Source: Angiostrongylus vasorum
Lineage: Eukaryota > Nematoda > Chromadorea > Rhabditida > Metastrongylidae
NCBI GenBank assembly: GCA_018806985.1
Contig: JADANN010000279.1
Location: forward strand, 1 to 64,000
Direction of reading: 5' to 3'
Length of the DNA: 64,000 nucleotides
This document shows, piece after piece, positions 39,401-52,145 of the stretch (position 1 is the stretch's first letter; the number at the start of each line of letters is the position of its first letter). A program made the translations under genes and the position numbers. The notes below the pieces were generated by a model. The model did not search any database. It was given only the letters and a program-made list of their open reading frames with translations, and was not told the DNA's origin.

Positions 39401-41270
39401 AAGCACTTAAGTATAATTTCTTTAGATGTTGCGAAACAGTCGATCTCGATCGTCTTCTGGGGATGGTGGTATACAAGAAATACTTTAGTTCTTAGATGTT
39501 GCGAAACCGTCGATCTCGATCGTCTTCTAGGATGGTGGTATACAAGAAAATACTTTAGTTCTTAGATGTTGCGAAACCGTCGATCTCGATCGTCTTCTAG
39601 GATGGTGGTATACAAGAAAATACTCTAGTTGTTAGATGTTGCGAAACCGTCGATCTCGATCGTCTTCTGGGATGGTGGTATACAAGAAATACTTTAGTTC
39701 TTAGATGTTGCGAAACCGTCGACCTCGATCGTCTTCAAGGATTGTGGTAGACAAAAAACACATTAGTTCTTAGATGTTGCGAAACCGTCGATCTCGATCG
39801 TCTTCTAGGGATGGTGGTATACAAGAAAATACTCTAGTTCTTAGATGATGCGAAACCGTCGATCTCGATCGTCTTCTATTATGGTGTTATACAAGAAACA
39901 CTTAGGTATGGTTAATAGATGTTGCGAAACCGTCGATCTCGGTCGTCCTCTAGGATGGTTTTATACAAGAAGCACTTAAGTATAATTTTTTAGATGTTGC
40001 GAAACAGTCGATCTCGATCGTCTTCTAGGGATGGTGGCATACAGAAAATACTCTAGTTCTTAGATGATGCGAAACCGTCGATCTCGATCGTCTTCTATTA
40101 TGGTGTTATACAAGAAACACTTAGGTATGGTTAATAGATGTTGCGAAACCGTCGATCTCGGCCGACCTCTAGGATGGTTTTATACAAGAAGCACTTAAGT
40201 ATAATTTTTAGATGTTGCGAAACAGTCGACCTCGATCGTCTTCTGGGATGGTGGTATACAAGAAAATACTTTAGTTCTTAGATGTTGCGAAACCGTCGAT
40301 CTCGATCGTCTTCTAGGGATGGTGGTATACAAAAAACACTTTAGTTCTTAGATGTTGCGAAACCGTCGATCTCGATCGTCTTCTAGGATGGTGGTATACA
40401 AGAAACACTTTGGGTAGTTCTTAGATGTTGCGAAACCGTCGATCTCGATCGTCTTCTGGGATGGTGGTATACAAGAAATACTTTAGTTCTTAGATGTTGC
40501 GAAACCGTCGATCTCGATCGTCTTCTAGGATGGTGGCATACAAGAAAATACTTAGTTCTTAGATGATGCGAAACCGTCGATCTCGATCGTCTTCTAGGAT
40601 GGTGGTATACAAAGAAATACGTCTAGTTCTTAGATGTTGCGAAACCGTCGATCTCGATCGTCTTCTGGGATGGTGGTATACAAGAAATACTTTAGTTCTT
40701 AGATGTTGCGAAACCGTCGATCTCGATCGTCTTCTAGGATGGTGGTATACAAGAAACACTAGTATAGTTCTTAGATGTTGCGAAACAGTCGATCTCGATC
40801 GTCTTCTAGGATGGTGGTATACAAAAAATACTTTAGTTCTTAGATGTTGCGAAACCGTCGATCTCGATCGTCTTCTAGGATGGTGGCATACAGAAAATAC
40901 TCTAGTTCTTAGATGTTGCGAAACCGTCGATCTCGATCGTCTTCTAGTATGGTGTTATACAAGAAACACTTAGGTATGGTTAATAGATGTTGCGAAACCG
41001 TCGATCTCGGCCGACCTCTAGGATGGTTTTATACAAGAAGCACTTAAGTATAATTTTTAGATGTTGCGAAACAGTCGACCTCGATCGTCTTCTGGGGATG
41101 CTGGTATACAAGAAAATACTTTAGTTCTTAGATGTTGCGAAACCGTCGACCTCGATCGTCTTCAAGGATTGTGGTATACAAAGAAAACACTTAGTAGTTC
41201 TTAGATGTTGCGAAACCGTCGATCTCGGTCGTCTTCTAGGATGGTGTTATACAAGAAACACTTAAGTATA
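33401..41270. repeat. Array domain of A/B/C/D monomers without F or C2
   Basis: B-C-D triplets recur (e.g. around 33990-34190, 34900-35110, 35500-35700, 37280-37500, 37780-37990, 40080-40290, 40910-41110), separated by variable runs of A and A'. Compared with the domain at 14-28 kb, the C2 unit is missing, so the punctuation is shorter. A rougher patch lies at 35850-36300, with TCTTCATAGG and GTGATATAC variants. No gene is seen. Confidence 0.8.
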
Positions 41271-43466
41271 GTTCTTAGATGTTGCGAAACAGTAGACCTC
41301 GATCGTCTTCTGGGATGGTGGTATGCAAAAGAAATACTCTAGTTCTTAGACGTTGCGAAACCGTCGATCTCGATCGTCTTCTAGGATGGTGGTATACAAG
41401 AAAATACTCTAGTTTCTTAGATGTTGCGAAACAGTAGATCTCGATCGTCTTCTAGGGATGGTGGTATACAAGAAAATACTCTAGTTCTTAGATGTTGCAG
41501 AAACAAGTAGATCTCGATCGTCTCCTAGGATGGTGGCATACAGAAAATACTCTAGTTCTTAGATGTTGCGAAACCGTCGATCTCGATCGTCTTCTAGGAT
41601 TGTGGTAGACACACACATATAGTTCTTAGATGTTGCGAAACCGTCGATCTCGATCGTCTTCTAGGATGGTGGCATACAGAAAATACTCTAGTTCTTAGAT
41701 GTTGCGAAACCGTCGATCTCGATCGTCTTCTAGGATGGCGGTATACAAGAAATACTCTAGTTGTTAGATGTTCCGAAATCGTCGATCTCGATCGTCTTCT
41801 GGGATGGTGGTATACAAGAAAGTACTTTAGTTCTTAGATGTTGCGAAACCGTCGATCTCGGTCGTCTTCTAGGATGTGTGGTATACAAGAAGCACTAGTA
41901 TAGTTCTTTAGATGCTTTGCGAAACAGTCGATCTCGATCGTCTTCTGGGATGGTGGTATACAAGAAATACTTTAGTTCTTAGATGTTGCGAAACCGTCGA
42001 TCTCGATCGTCTTCAGGATGGTGGTATGACAAAAACACTCTAGTTCTTAGATGTTGCGAAATCGTCGATCTCGATCGTCTTCTGGGATAGTGGTATACAA
42101 GAAACACTTTAGTTCTTAGATGTTTGCGAAACCGTCGATCTCGGTCGTCTTCTAGGATGGTGGTATACAAGAAATACTCTAGTTCTTAGATGTTGCGAAA
42201 CAGTCGATCTCGATCGTCTTCTAGGATGGTGGTATACAAGAAAACACTTTAGTTCTTAGATGTTGCGAAACCGTCGATCTCGATCGTCTTCTAGGATGGT
42301 GGTAGACAAGAAACACATTAGTTCTTAGATGTTGCGAAACCGTCGATCTCGATCGTCTTCTAGGATGGTGGCATACAGAAAATACTCTAGTTCTTAGATG
42401 TTGCGAAACCGTCGATCTCGATCGTCTTCTATTATGGTGTTATACAAGAAACACTTAGGTATGGTTAATAGATGTTGCGAAACCGTCGAACTCGGTCTGT
42501 CCTCTAGGATGGTTGTATACAAAGAAGCACTTAAGTGTCGTTCTTAGACGTTGCGAAAACCCGTCGATCTCGATCGTCTTCTAGGATGGTGGCATACAGA
42601 AAATACTCTAGTTCTTAGATGTTTGCGAAACCGTCGATCTCGATCGTCTTCTAGGGATGGGTGGGCATACAAGAAATACTATAGTTCTTAGATGTTCCGA
42701 AACCGTCGATCTCGATCGTCTTCTAGGATGGTGGTATGCAAGAAACACTCTAGTTCTTAGATGTTGCGAAACCGTCGATCTCGGTCGTCTTCTAGGGATG
42801 GTGGTATACAAGAAATACTATAGTTCTTAGATGTTGCGAAACCGTCGATCTCTGATCGTCTTCTAGGATGGCGGTATGCAGAAAAATACTCTAGTTCTTA
42901 GATGTTGCGAAACCGTCGATCTCGGTCAGTCTTCTAGGATGGTGGTATACAAGAAATACTACTAGTTCTTAGATGTTGCGAAACCGTCAGATCTCGATCG
43001 TCTTCTAGGATGGTGGCATACAGAAAATACTCTAGTTCTTAGATGTTGCGAAACCGTCGATCTCGATCGTCTTCTAGGATGGCGGTATACAAGAAATACT
43101 CTAGTTGTTAGATGTTGCTGAAATCGTCGATCTCGATCGTGTTCTGGGATAGTGGTATACAAGAAATACTATAGTTCTTAGATGTTGCAGAAAACCGTCG
43201 ATCTCGATCGTCTTCTAGGATGGTGGTAAACAAGAAGCACACTAGTATAGTTCTTTTAGATGTTGCGAAACAGTCGATCTCGATCGTCTTCTGGGATGGT
43301 GGTACACAAGAAATACTTTAGTTCTTTAGATGTTCCGAAACCGTCGATCTCGATCGTCTTCAGGGATGGTGGTATACAAAAAATACTCTTAGTTCTTAGA
43401 TGTTGCGCAAACCGTCGATCTCGATCGCCTTCAGGGATGGTGGTGTACAAAAATACTTTAGTTCTT

Positions 43467-43680
43467 AGATGTAGGCGAAACCGTCGATCTCGACCGATCT
43501 CTAGTATGGTTTTATACAGAAGCACGTAAGCATAAATTTGTTAGATGTTGCGAAACAGTTGACCTCGATAGTCTTCTGGGGTGGTGGTATACAAGAAATA
43601 CTTTAGTTCTTAGATGTTGCGAAACCGTCGATCTCGATCGTCTTCAAGGATTGTGGTAGACAAAAAACACATTAGTTCTT
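43467..43680 (+). repeat. C*-D*-E block, diverged copy
   Basis: C (GCACGTAAGCATAAATTTG), D with GATAGTCTTCTGGGGTGGTGG and E in order. An F-derived monomer precedes it. It has additional private changes (TAGGCG, CGACCGATC), so it is an older or separately altered copy of the segment at 10.6 and 29.0 kb. Confidence 0.75.
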
Positions 43681-44757
43681 AGATGTTGCGAAACCGTCGA
43701 TCTCGATCGTCTTCTAGGATGGTGGTATACAGAAAGCACTTAGGGTTAGTTCTTAGATGTTTGCGAAACCGTCGATCTCGATCGTCTTCTAGGATGGTGG
43801 TATACAGAAAATACTCTGAGTTCTAGATGTTGCGAAACCGTCGATCTCGGTCGTCTTCTAGGATGGTGGCATACAAGAAAATACTCTAGTTCTTAGATGA
43901 TGCGAAACCGTCGACCTCGATCGTCTCCTAGGATGGCGGTATACAAGAAATACTCTTTAGTTCTTAGATGTTGCGAAACCGTCGATCTCGGTCGTCTTCT
44001 GGGATGGCGGTAGCAAGAAATACTCTAGTTCTTAGATGTTGCGAAACCGTCGATCTCGATCGTCTTCTAGGATGGTGGTGTACACAGAAATACTATAGTT
44101 CTTAGATGTTGCGAAACCGTCGATCTCGGGATCGTCTTCTGGGATGGTGGTATACAAGAAATACTTTAGTTCTTAGATGATGCGAAACCGTCGATCTCGG
44201 TCGTCTTCTAGGATGGCGGTATACAAGAAATACTACTAGTTCTTAGATGTTTGCGAAACCGTCGATCTCGATCGTCTTCTAGGATGGTGGCATACAGAAA
44301 ATACTCTAGTTCTTAGATGTTTGCGAAACCGTCGATCTCGATCGTGTTCTAGGGATGGCGGTATACAAGAAATACTCTAGTTGTTAGATGTTACGAAATC
44401 GTCGATCTCGATCGTCTTCTGGGGATGGTGGTATACAAAAGAAATACTTTAGTTCTTAGATGCTGCCGTAAAACTGTCGATCTCGATCGTCTTCTAGGAT
44501 GGTAGTGGTAGACAAAAAGCACTTTAGTATAATTTTCTTTAGATGCTGCGAAACCGTCAGATCTCTGACTCGTCTTCATGGGATGGTGTGTACACAAGAA
44601 ACACTTTATGTTCTTAGATGTTCCGCACCGTCGATCTCGATCGCCTTCTAGGGATGGTGGTGTACAGAAAATACTCTAGTTCTTAGATGTTGCGAAACCG
44701 TCGATCTCGATCGTCTTCTAGGATGGTGGTATACAAAGAAACACTTTAGGTATGCTT

Positions 44758-44969
44758 AGATGTTGCGAAACCGTCGATCTCGGCCGACCTCTAGGATGGT
44801 TTTATACAAGAAGCACTTAAGTATAATTTTTAGATGTTGCGAAACAGTCGACCTCGATAGTCTTCTGGGGTGCTGGTATACAAGAAATACTTTAGTTCTT
44901 AGATGTTGCGAAACCGTCGACCTGGATCGTCTTCAAGGATTGTGGTAGACAAAAAACACTTTAGTTCTT
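44758..44969 (+). repeat. C-D*-E block, partial-signature copy
   Basis: D carries GATAGTC and GGGGTGCTGG, and E carries GACCTGG, but C has the ordinary GCACTTAAG tail and no F precedes. It therefore keeps only the 3' part of the signature. This fits an exchange within the C monomer. Confidence 0.8.
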
Positions 44970-45700
44970 AGATGTTGCGAAACCGTCGATCTCGATCGTC
45001 TTCTAGGGATGGTGGTATACAAGAAACATACGTATAGTTCTTAGATGTTGCGAAACCGTCGATCTCGATCGTCTTCTAGGGATGGTGGTATACAGAAAAT
45101 ACTCTAGTTCTTAGATGTTGCGAAACCGTCGATCTCGGTCGACTTCTAGGGATGGTGGTTTATACAAGAAACACTTAAGTATGCTTAGATGTTGCGAAAC
45201 CGTCGATCTCGATCGTCTTCAGGGATGGTGGTATACAAGAAATACTTTAGTTCTTAGATGTTGCGAAACCGTCGATCTCGGTCGTCTTCTAGGGATGGTG
45301 GTATACAAGAAATACTCTACGTTCTTAGATGATGCGAAACCGTCGATCTCGATCGTCTTCTAGGATGGCGGTATACAAGAAATACTTTAGTTCTTAGATG
45401 TTGCGAAACCGTCGATCTCGGTCGTCTTCTAGGGATGGTGGTATACAAGAAATACTTTAGTTCTTAGATGTTGCGAAACCGTCGATCCTCGATCGTCTTC
45501 AAGGATTGCGGTAGACAAGAAATACTTTAGTTGTTAGATGTTCCGAAATCGTCGATCTCGATCGTCTTCTGGGATGGTGGTATACAAGAAATACTTTAGT
45601 TCTTAGATGTTGCGAAACCGTCGATCTCGATCGTCTTCTAGGATGGTGGTATACAAGAAACACTTTAGTTCTTTAGATGTTCCGAAACCGTCGATCTCGA

Positions 45701-48499
45701 TCGTCTTCTAGGGATGGTGGTATACAAAAACACTTTAGTTCTTAGATGTTCCGAAACCGTCGATCTCGATCGTCTTCAGGGATGGTGGTGTACAAAAAAT
45801 ACTTTAGTTCTTAGATGTTCCGCAAATCGTCGATTTCGATCGCCTTCAGGGATGGTGGTATACAAAAAATACTTTAGTTCTTAGATGTTGCGAAACCGTC
45901 GATCTCGATCGTCTTCTAGGATGGTGGTATACAAAAAAGCACTATTAGTTCTTAGATGTTGCGAAACCGTCGATCTCGATCGTCTTCTAGGGATGGTGGT
46001 ATACAGAAAATACTTTAGTTCTTAGATGTTGCGAAACCGTCGATCTCGATCGTCTTCAGGGATGGTGGTATACAAGAAATACTTTAGTTCTTAGATGTTG
46101 CGAAACCGTCGATCTCGGTCGTCTTCTAGGATGGTGTTATACAAGAAGCACTTAAGTATAATTTTTAGATGTTGCAGAAACACGTCGATCTCGATCGTCT
46201 TCTAGGATGGTGGTATACAAGAAATACTTTAGTTCTTAGATGTTCCGAAATCGTCGATCTCGATCGTGTTCTAGGATGGTGGTATACAGAAAATACTCTA
46301 GTTCTTAGATGTTGCGAAACCGTCGATCTCGATCGTCTTCTAGGATGGTGGTACACAAGAAATACTTATAGTTCTTAGATGTTGCGAAACCGTCGATCTC
46401 GATCGTCTTCTGGGATGGTGGTATACAAGAAATACTCTAGTTCTTAGATGTTGCGAAACCGTCGACCTCGATCGTCTTCAAGGATGGTGGTATACAAAGA
46501 AAACACATTAGTTCTTAGATGTTGCGAAACCGTCGATCTCGATCGTCTTCAAGGGATGGTGGTATACAAAGAAAATACTTTAGTTCTTAGATGTTCCGCA
46601 ATCGTCGATTTCGATCGCCTTCAGGGATGGTGGTATGCAAAAACACTTTAGTTCTTAGATGTTCCGAAACCGTTCATCTCGATCGTCTTCAAGGATTGTG
46701 GTAGACAAAAAAACACATTAGTTCTTAGATGTTCCGCAATCGTCGATTTCGATCGCCTTCAGGGATGGTGGTGTACAAAAAGATACTTTAGTTCTTAGAT
46801 GTTGCGAAATCGTCGATCTCGATCGTCTTCTGGGATGGTGGTGTACAAAAAATACATTAGTTCTTAGATGTTCCGCAATCGTCGATTTCGATCGCCTTCA
46901 GGGATGGTGGTGTACAAAAAATACTTTAGTTCTTAGATGTTGCGAAACCGTCGATCTCGATCGTCTTCTAGGGATGGTGGTATACAAGAAATACTTTAGT
47001 TCTTAGATGTTGCGAAACCGTCGATCTCGATCGTCTTCTAGGATGGTTTGTATACAAGAAGCACTTAAGTATAGTTCTTAGATGTTGCGAAACCGTCGAT
47101 CTCGATCGTCTTCTAGGATGGTGGTATACAAGAAAGTACTTTAGTTCTTAGATGTTGCGAAACACGTCGATCTCGATCGTGTTCTAGGATGGTGGTATAC
47201 AAGAAATACTCTAGTTCTTAGATGTTCCGAAATCGTCGATCTCGATCGTCTTCTAGGATGGTGGTATACAGAAAATACTCTAGTTCTTAGATGTTGCGAA
47301 ACCGTCGATCACGATCGTCTTCAAGGATGGTGGTACACAAGAAATACTTTAGTTCTTAGATGTTGCGAAACCGTCGACCTCGATCGTCTTCTGGGATGGT
47401 GTTATACAAGAAATACTTAGTATGGTTCTTAGATGTTGCGAAACCGTCGATCTCGATCGTCTTCTAGGATGGTGTTTATACAAGAAAGCACTTTAGTATA
47501 GTTCTTAGATGTTGCGAAACCGTCGATCTCGATCGTCTTCTAGGATGGTGGTATACAAAAAGCACATTTAGTTCTTAGATGTTGCGAAACCGTCGATCTC
47601 GATCGTCTTCTAGGGATGGTGGTGTACAAGAAATACTTTAGTTCTTAGATGTTCCGCAATCGTCGATTTCGATCGTCTTCTGGGGATGGTGTGTACACAA
47701 GAAATACTTTAGTTCTTAGATGTTCCGCAATCGTCGATTTCGATCGCCTTCAGGGATGGTGGTGTACAAGAAATACTTTAGTTCTTAGATGTTGCGAAAC
47801 CGTCGATCTCGATCGTCTTCAAGGATTGTGGTAGACAAAGAAAACACATTAGTTCTTAGATGTTGCGAAACCGTCGATCTCGATCGTCTTCTAGGGATGG
47901 TTTTATACAAGAAGCACTTAAGTATAGTTTTTAGATGTTGCGAAACAGTCGATCTCGATCGTCGTTCTAGGGATGGTGGTGTACAGAAAATACTTTAGTT
48001 CTTAGATGTTGCGAAACCGTCGATCTCGATCGTCTTCTGGGATGGTGGTATACAAAAAATACTTTAGTTCTTAGATGTTTGCGAAACCGTCGACCTCGAT
48101 CGTCTTCTAGGATGGTGGTATACAGAAAAATACTTTAGTTCTTAGATGTTGCGAAACCGTTGATCTCGATCGTCTTCAAGGGATTGTGGTAGACAAAAAA
48201 GCACATTAGTTCTTAGATGTTTGCGAAACCGTCGATCTCGATCGTCTTCTAGGGATGGTGGCATACAGAAAAATACTCTAGTCTCTTAGATGTTCCGAAA
48301 CCGTTGATCTCGATCGTCTTCAAGGATTGTGGTAGACAAAAAGCACATTAGTTCTTAGATTTTGCGAAACCGTCGATCACGATCGTCTTCAAGGATGGTG
48401 GTAAACAAGAAATACTTTAGTTCTTAGATGTTCCGAAACCGTTCATCTCGATCGTCTTCTATGATGGTGTTATACAAGAAACACTTAGGTATGGTTATT
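45701..48499. repeat. F-rich domain
   Basis: F monomers (TTCCGCAATCG, GTGTACAAAAAATAC) reappear in number between 45820 and 46920 and at 47650-47760, with E-type GGATTGTGGTAGAC and TTCATCTCG variants. The composition resembles 3.2-4.9 kb more than the intervening 30 kb. No gene is seen. Confidence 0.8.
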
Positions 48500-48783
48500 A
48501 GATGTTGCGAAACCGTCGAACTCGGTTGTCCTCTAGGACGGTTTTATACAAGAAGCACTTAAGTATAATTTTTTAGATGTTGCGGAACAGTCGATCTCGA
48601 CCGTCTTCTAGGATGGTGGCATACAAGAAATACTTTAGTCGTTAGAGGTTCCGAAACCGTCGTTCTCGATCGTCTTCTAGGGATGGTGGTATACAAGAAA
48701 TACTTTAGTTCTTAGACGTTACGAAACAGTCGATCTCGATCGTGTTCTAGGGATGGTGGTAAACAAGAAATACTTTAGTTCTT
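48500..48783 (+). repeat. Block P copy 1 (C2-H1-H2-H3)
   Basis: C2 with a C-like tail (48500-48574), H1 with GCGGAACAG (48575-48643), H2 with AGAGGTTCCG and CGTTCTCG (48644-48713), H3 with AGACGTTACG and GGTAAACAAG (48714-48783). It is the first P block in the window. H2 reads GAAACCGTCG and GATCGTCTTC, closer to A than later copies. Confidence 0.9.
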
Positions 48784-49549
48784 AGATGTTGCGAAACCGT
48801 CGACCTCGATCGTCTTCATGGATGGTGGTATACAAGAAATGCTTTAGTTGTTAGATGTTCCGAAATCGTCGATCTCGATCGTCTTCTGGGATGGTGGTAT
48901 ACAAAAAATACTTTAGTTCTTAGATGTTGCGCAATCGTCGATTTCGATCGCCTTCAGGGATGGTGGTGTACAAAAAATACTTTAGTTCTTAGATGTTCCG
49001 CAATCGTCGATTTCGATCGCCTTCAGGGATGGTGGTGTACAAAAAATACTTTAGTTCTTAGATTTTGCGAAACCGTCGACCTCGATCGTCTTCTAGGGAT
49101 GGTGGGTATACAAGAAATACTTTAGTCCTTAGATGTTCCGAAACCGTTGATCTCGATCGTCTTCAAGGATTGTGGTAGACAAAAAAGCACATTAGTTCTT
49201 AGATTTTGCGAAACCGTCGACCTCGGTCGTCTTCTAGGATGGTGGTAAACAAGAAATACTTTAGTCCTTAGATGTTGCGAAACCGTCGACCTCGATCGTC
49301 TTCTAGGATGGTGTTGTACAAAAAATTACTTTAGTTCTTAGATGTTCCGCAATCGTCGATTTCGATCGCCTTCAGGGATGGCGGTGTACAAAAAATACTT
49401 TAGTTCTTAGATTTTGCGAAACCGTCGACCTCGATCGTCTTCAGGGATGGGTGGGTATACAAGAAATACTTTAGTCCTTAGATGTTCCGAAACCGTTGAT
49501 CTCGATCGTCTTCAAGGATTGTGGTAGACAAAAAAGCACATTAGTTCTT

Positions 49550-49830
49550 AGATTTTGCGAAACCGTCGACCTCGATCGTCTTCAGGGATGGGGGTATACA
49601 AGAAATACTTTAGTCCTTAGATGTTCCGAAACCGTTGATCTCGATCGTCTTCAAGGATTGTGGTAGACAAAAAGCACATTAGTTCTTAGATTTTGCGAAA
49701 CCGGCGATCACGATCGTCTTCAAGGATGGTGGTAAACAAGAAATACTTTAGTCCTTAGATGTTCCGAAACCGTTCATCTCGATCGTCTTCTATTACGGTG
49801 TTATACAAGAAACACTTAGGTATGGTTAAT
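49550..49830 (+). repeat. Block R (upstream partner of P), copy 1
   Basis: Four units: AGATTTTGCG with GATGGGGGTATAC; TTCCG with CCGTTGATC and GTAGAC; AGATTTTGCG with GGCGATCACG and GGTAAAC; TTCCG with CGTTCATC, CTATTACGG and a B-type tail. It abuts P at 49831. Total 281 bp. Confidence 0.88.
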
Positions 49831-50111
49831 AGATGTTGCGAAACCGTCGAACTCGGTTGTCCTCTAGGACGGTTTTATACAAGAAGCACTTAAGTATAAT
49901 TTTTAGATGTTGCGGAACAGTCGACCTCGACCGTCTTCTAGGATGGTGGCATACAAGAAATACTTTAGTCGTTAGAGGTTCCGAAATCGTCGTTCTCGAT
50001 TGTCTTTTGGGATGGTGGTATACAAGAAATACTTTAGTTCTTAGGCGTTACGAAACAGTCGATCTCGATCGTGTTCTAGGATGGTGGTAAACAAAAAATA
50101 CTTTAGTTCTT
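49831..50111 (+). repeat. Block P copy 2
   Basis: Units start at 49831, 49905, 49974 and 50043. H2 has GATTGTCTTTTGGG and H3 starts AGGCGTTACG, two private variants shared with copies 4, 5, 7 and (partly) 10. Confidence 0.92.
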
Positions 50112-50534
50112 AGATGTTGCGAAACCGTCGACCTCGATCGTCTTCAGGGATGGGTGGGTATACAAGAAATACTTTAGTTCTTAGATGTTCCGAAACCGTT
50201 GATCTCGATCGTCTTCAAGGATTGTGGTAGACAAAAAAGCACATTAGTTCTTAGATTTTGCGAAACCGTCGACCTCGGTAGTCTTCTAGGATGGTGGCAT
50301 ACAGAAAATACTCTAGTCCTTTAGATGTTCCGAAACCGTTGATCTCGATCGTCTTCAAGGATTGTGGTAGACAAAAAGCACATTAGTTCTTAGATTTTGC
50401 GAAACCGGCGATCACGATCGTCTTCAAGGATGGTGGTAAACAAGAAATACTTTAGTCCTTAGATGTTCCGAAACCGTTCATCTCGATCGTCTTCTAGTAC
50501 GGTGTTATACAAGAAACACTTAGGTATGGTTAAT

Positions 50535-50817
50535 AGATGTTGCGAAACCGTCGAACTCGATTGTCCTCTAGGACGGTTTTATACAAGAAGCACTTAAGTA
50601 TAATTTTTAGATGTTGCGGAACAGTCGACCTCGACCGTCTTCTAGGATGGTGGCATACAAGAAATACTTTAGTTCGTTAGAGGTTCCGAAATCGTCGTTC
50701 TCGATCGTCTTTCTGGGATGGTGGTATACAAGAAATACTTTAGTTCTTAGACGTTACGAAACAGTCGATCTCGATCGTCTTCTGGGATGGTGGTAAACAA
50801 GAAATACTTTAGTTCTT
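50535..50817 (+). repeat. Block P copy 3
   Basis: Units start at 50535, 50609, 50679 and 50749. C2 has CGATTGTCC, H2 has GATCGTCTTTCTGGG, and H3 starts AGACGTTACG as in copy 1. It lies 2035 bp after copy 1. Confidence 0.9.
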
Positions 50818-51583
50818 AGATGTTGCGAAACCGTCGACCTCGATCGTCCTCATGGATGGTGGTATACAAGAAATACTTTAGTTGTTAGATGTTCCGAAAT
50901 CGTCGATCTCGATCGTCTTCTGGGATGGTGGTATACAAGAAATACTTTAGTTCTTAGATGTTGCGAAACCGTCGATCTCGATCGTCTTCTAGGGATGGTG
51001 GTATACAAAAAATACTTTAGTTCTTAGATGTTCCGCAATCGTCGATTTCGATCGCCTTCAGGGATGGTGGTGTACAAAAAATACTTTAGTTCTTAGATGT
51101 TTGCGAAACCGTCGATCTCGATCGTCTTCAGGGATGGTGGTATACAAGAAATACTTTAGTCCTTAGATGTTCCGAAACCGTTGATCTCGATCGTCTTCAA
51201 GGATTGTGGTAGACAAAAAAGCACATTAGTTCTTAGATTTTGCGAAACCGTCGACCTCGGTCGTCTTCTAGGATGGTGGTAAACAAGAAATACTTTAGTC
51301 CTTAGATGTTGCGAACCGTCGACCTCGATCGTCTTCTAGGATGGTGTTGTACAAAAAATTACTTTAGTTCTTAGATGTTCCGCAATCGTCGATTTCGATC
51401 GCCTTCAGGGATGGCGGTGTACAAAAAATACTTTAGTTCTTAGATTTTGCGAAACCGTCGACCTCGATCGTCTTCAGGGATGGGTGGGTATACAAGAAAT
51501 ACTTTAGTCCTTAGATGTTCCGAAACCGTTGATCTCGATCGTCTTCAAGGGATTGTGGTAGACAAAAAAGCACATTAGTTCTT

Positions 51584-51864
51584 AGATTTTGCGAAACCGT
51601 CGACCTCGATCGTCTTCAGGGATGGGGGTATACAAGAAATACTTTAGTCCTTAGATGTTCCGAAACCGTTGATCTCGATCGTCTTCAAGGATTGTGGTAG
51701 ACAAAAAGCACATTAGTTCTTAGATTTTGCGAAACCGGCGATCACGATCGTCTTCAAGGATGGTGGTAAACAAGAAATACTTTAGTCCTTAGATGTTCCG
51801 AAACCGTTCATCTCGATCGTCTTCTATTACGGTGTTATACAAGAAACACTTAGGTATGGTTAAT
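51584..51864 (+). repeat. Block R copy 2
   Basis: Same four units and same length as the copy at 49550, 2034 bp downstream, abutting P at 51865. Confidence 0.88.
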
Positions 51865-52145
51865 AGATGTTGCGAAACCGTCGAACTCGGTTGTCCTCTA
51901 GGACGGTTTTATACAAGAAGCACTTAAGTATAATTTTTAGATGTTGCGGAACAGTCGACCTCGACCGTCTTCTAGGATGGTGGCATACAAGAAATACTTT
52001 AGTCGTTAGAGGTTCCGAAATCGTCGTTCTCGATTGTCTTTTGGGATGGTGGTATACAAGAAATACTTTAGTTCTTAGGCGTTACGAAACAGTCGATCTC
52101 GATCGTGTTCTAGGATGGTGGTATACAAAAAATACTTTAGTTCTT
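51865..52145 (+). repeat. Block P copy 4
   Basis: It matches copy 2 at every diagnostic site I compared, 2034 bp away, except that H3 has GGTATACAAAA instead of GGTAAACAAAA. Confidence 0.92.

Larger units (their letters stand above)
41271..45700. repeat. Divergent mosaic domain
   Basis: Monomers carry more private indels than on either side (TTTGCG for TTGCG, GCAGAAAC for GCGAAAC, GTCAGATC). A C2-like unit appears near 42490 (CGGTCTGTCC). The most degenerate cluster is 44390-44640 (TGCCGTAAAACTG, CTCTGACTCGTC, TTCCGCACCG). A short ACACACAC tract sits in the E-like monomer near 41610. No gene is seen. Confidence 0.75.
48500..50534 (+). repeat. 2.03-kb tandem higher-order unit, copy I
   Basis: It runs from P copy 1 to the base before P copy 3. 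It includes F units, AGATTTTGCG units, E-like GTAGACAAAAAAGCAC units, block R and P copy 2. Corresponding landmarks in copy II lie 2034-2035 bp further on. Confidence 0.85.

Noticed and set aside
41600..41630. ACACACAC microsatellite in an E-like monomer
   Set aside because: It is a few repeats of AC arising from GACAAAAAACACA by small changes. Too short to be a separate feature.
48644..48713. tRNA or Pol III internal promoter suggested by GGTTCCGAAA in H2
   Set aside because: It only partly resembles a B box, there is no A box, and no cloverleaf can be drawn from the flanking monomer sequence.
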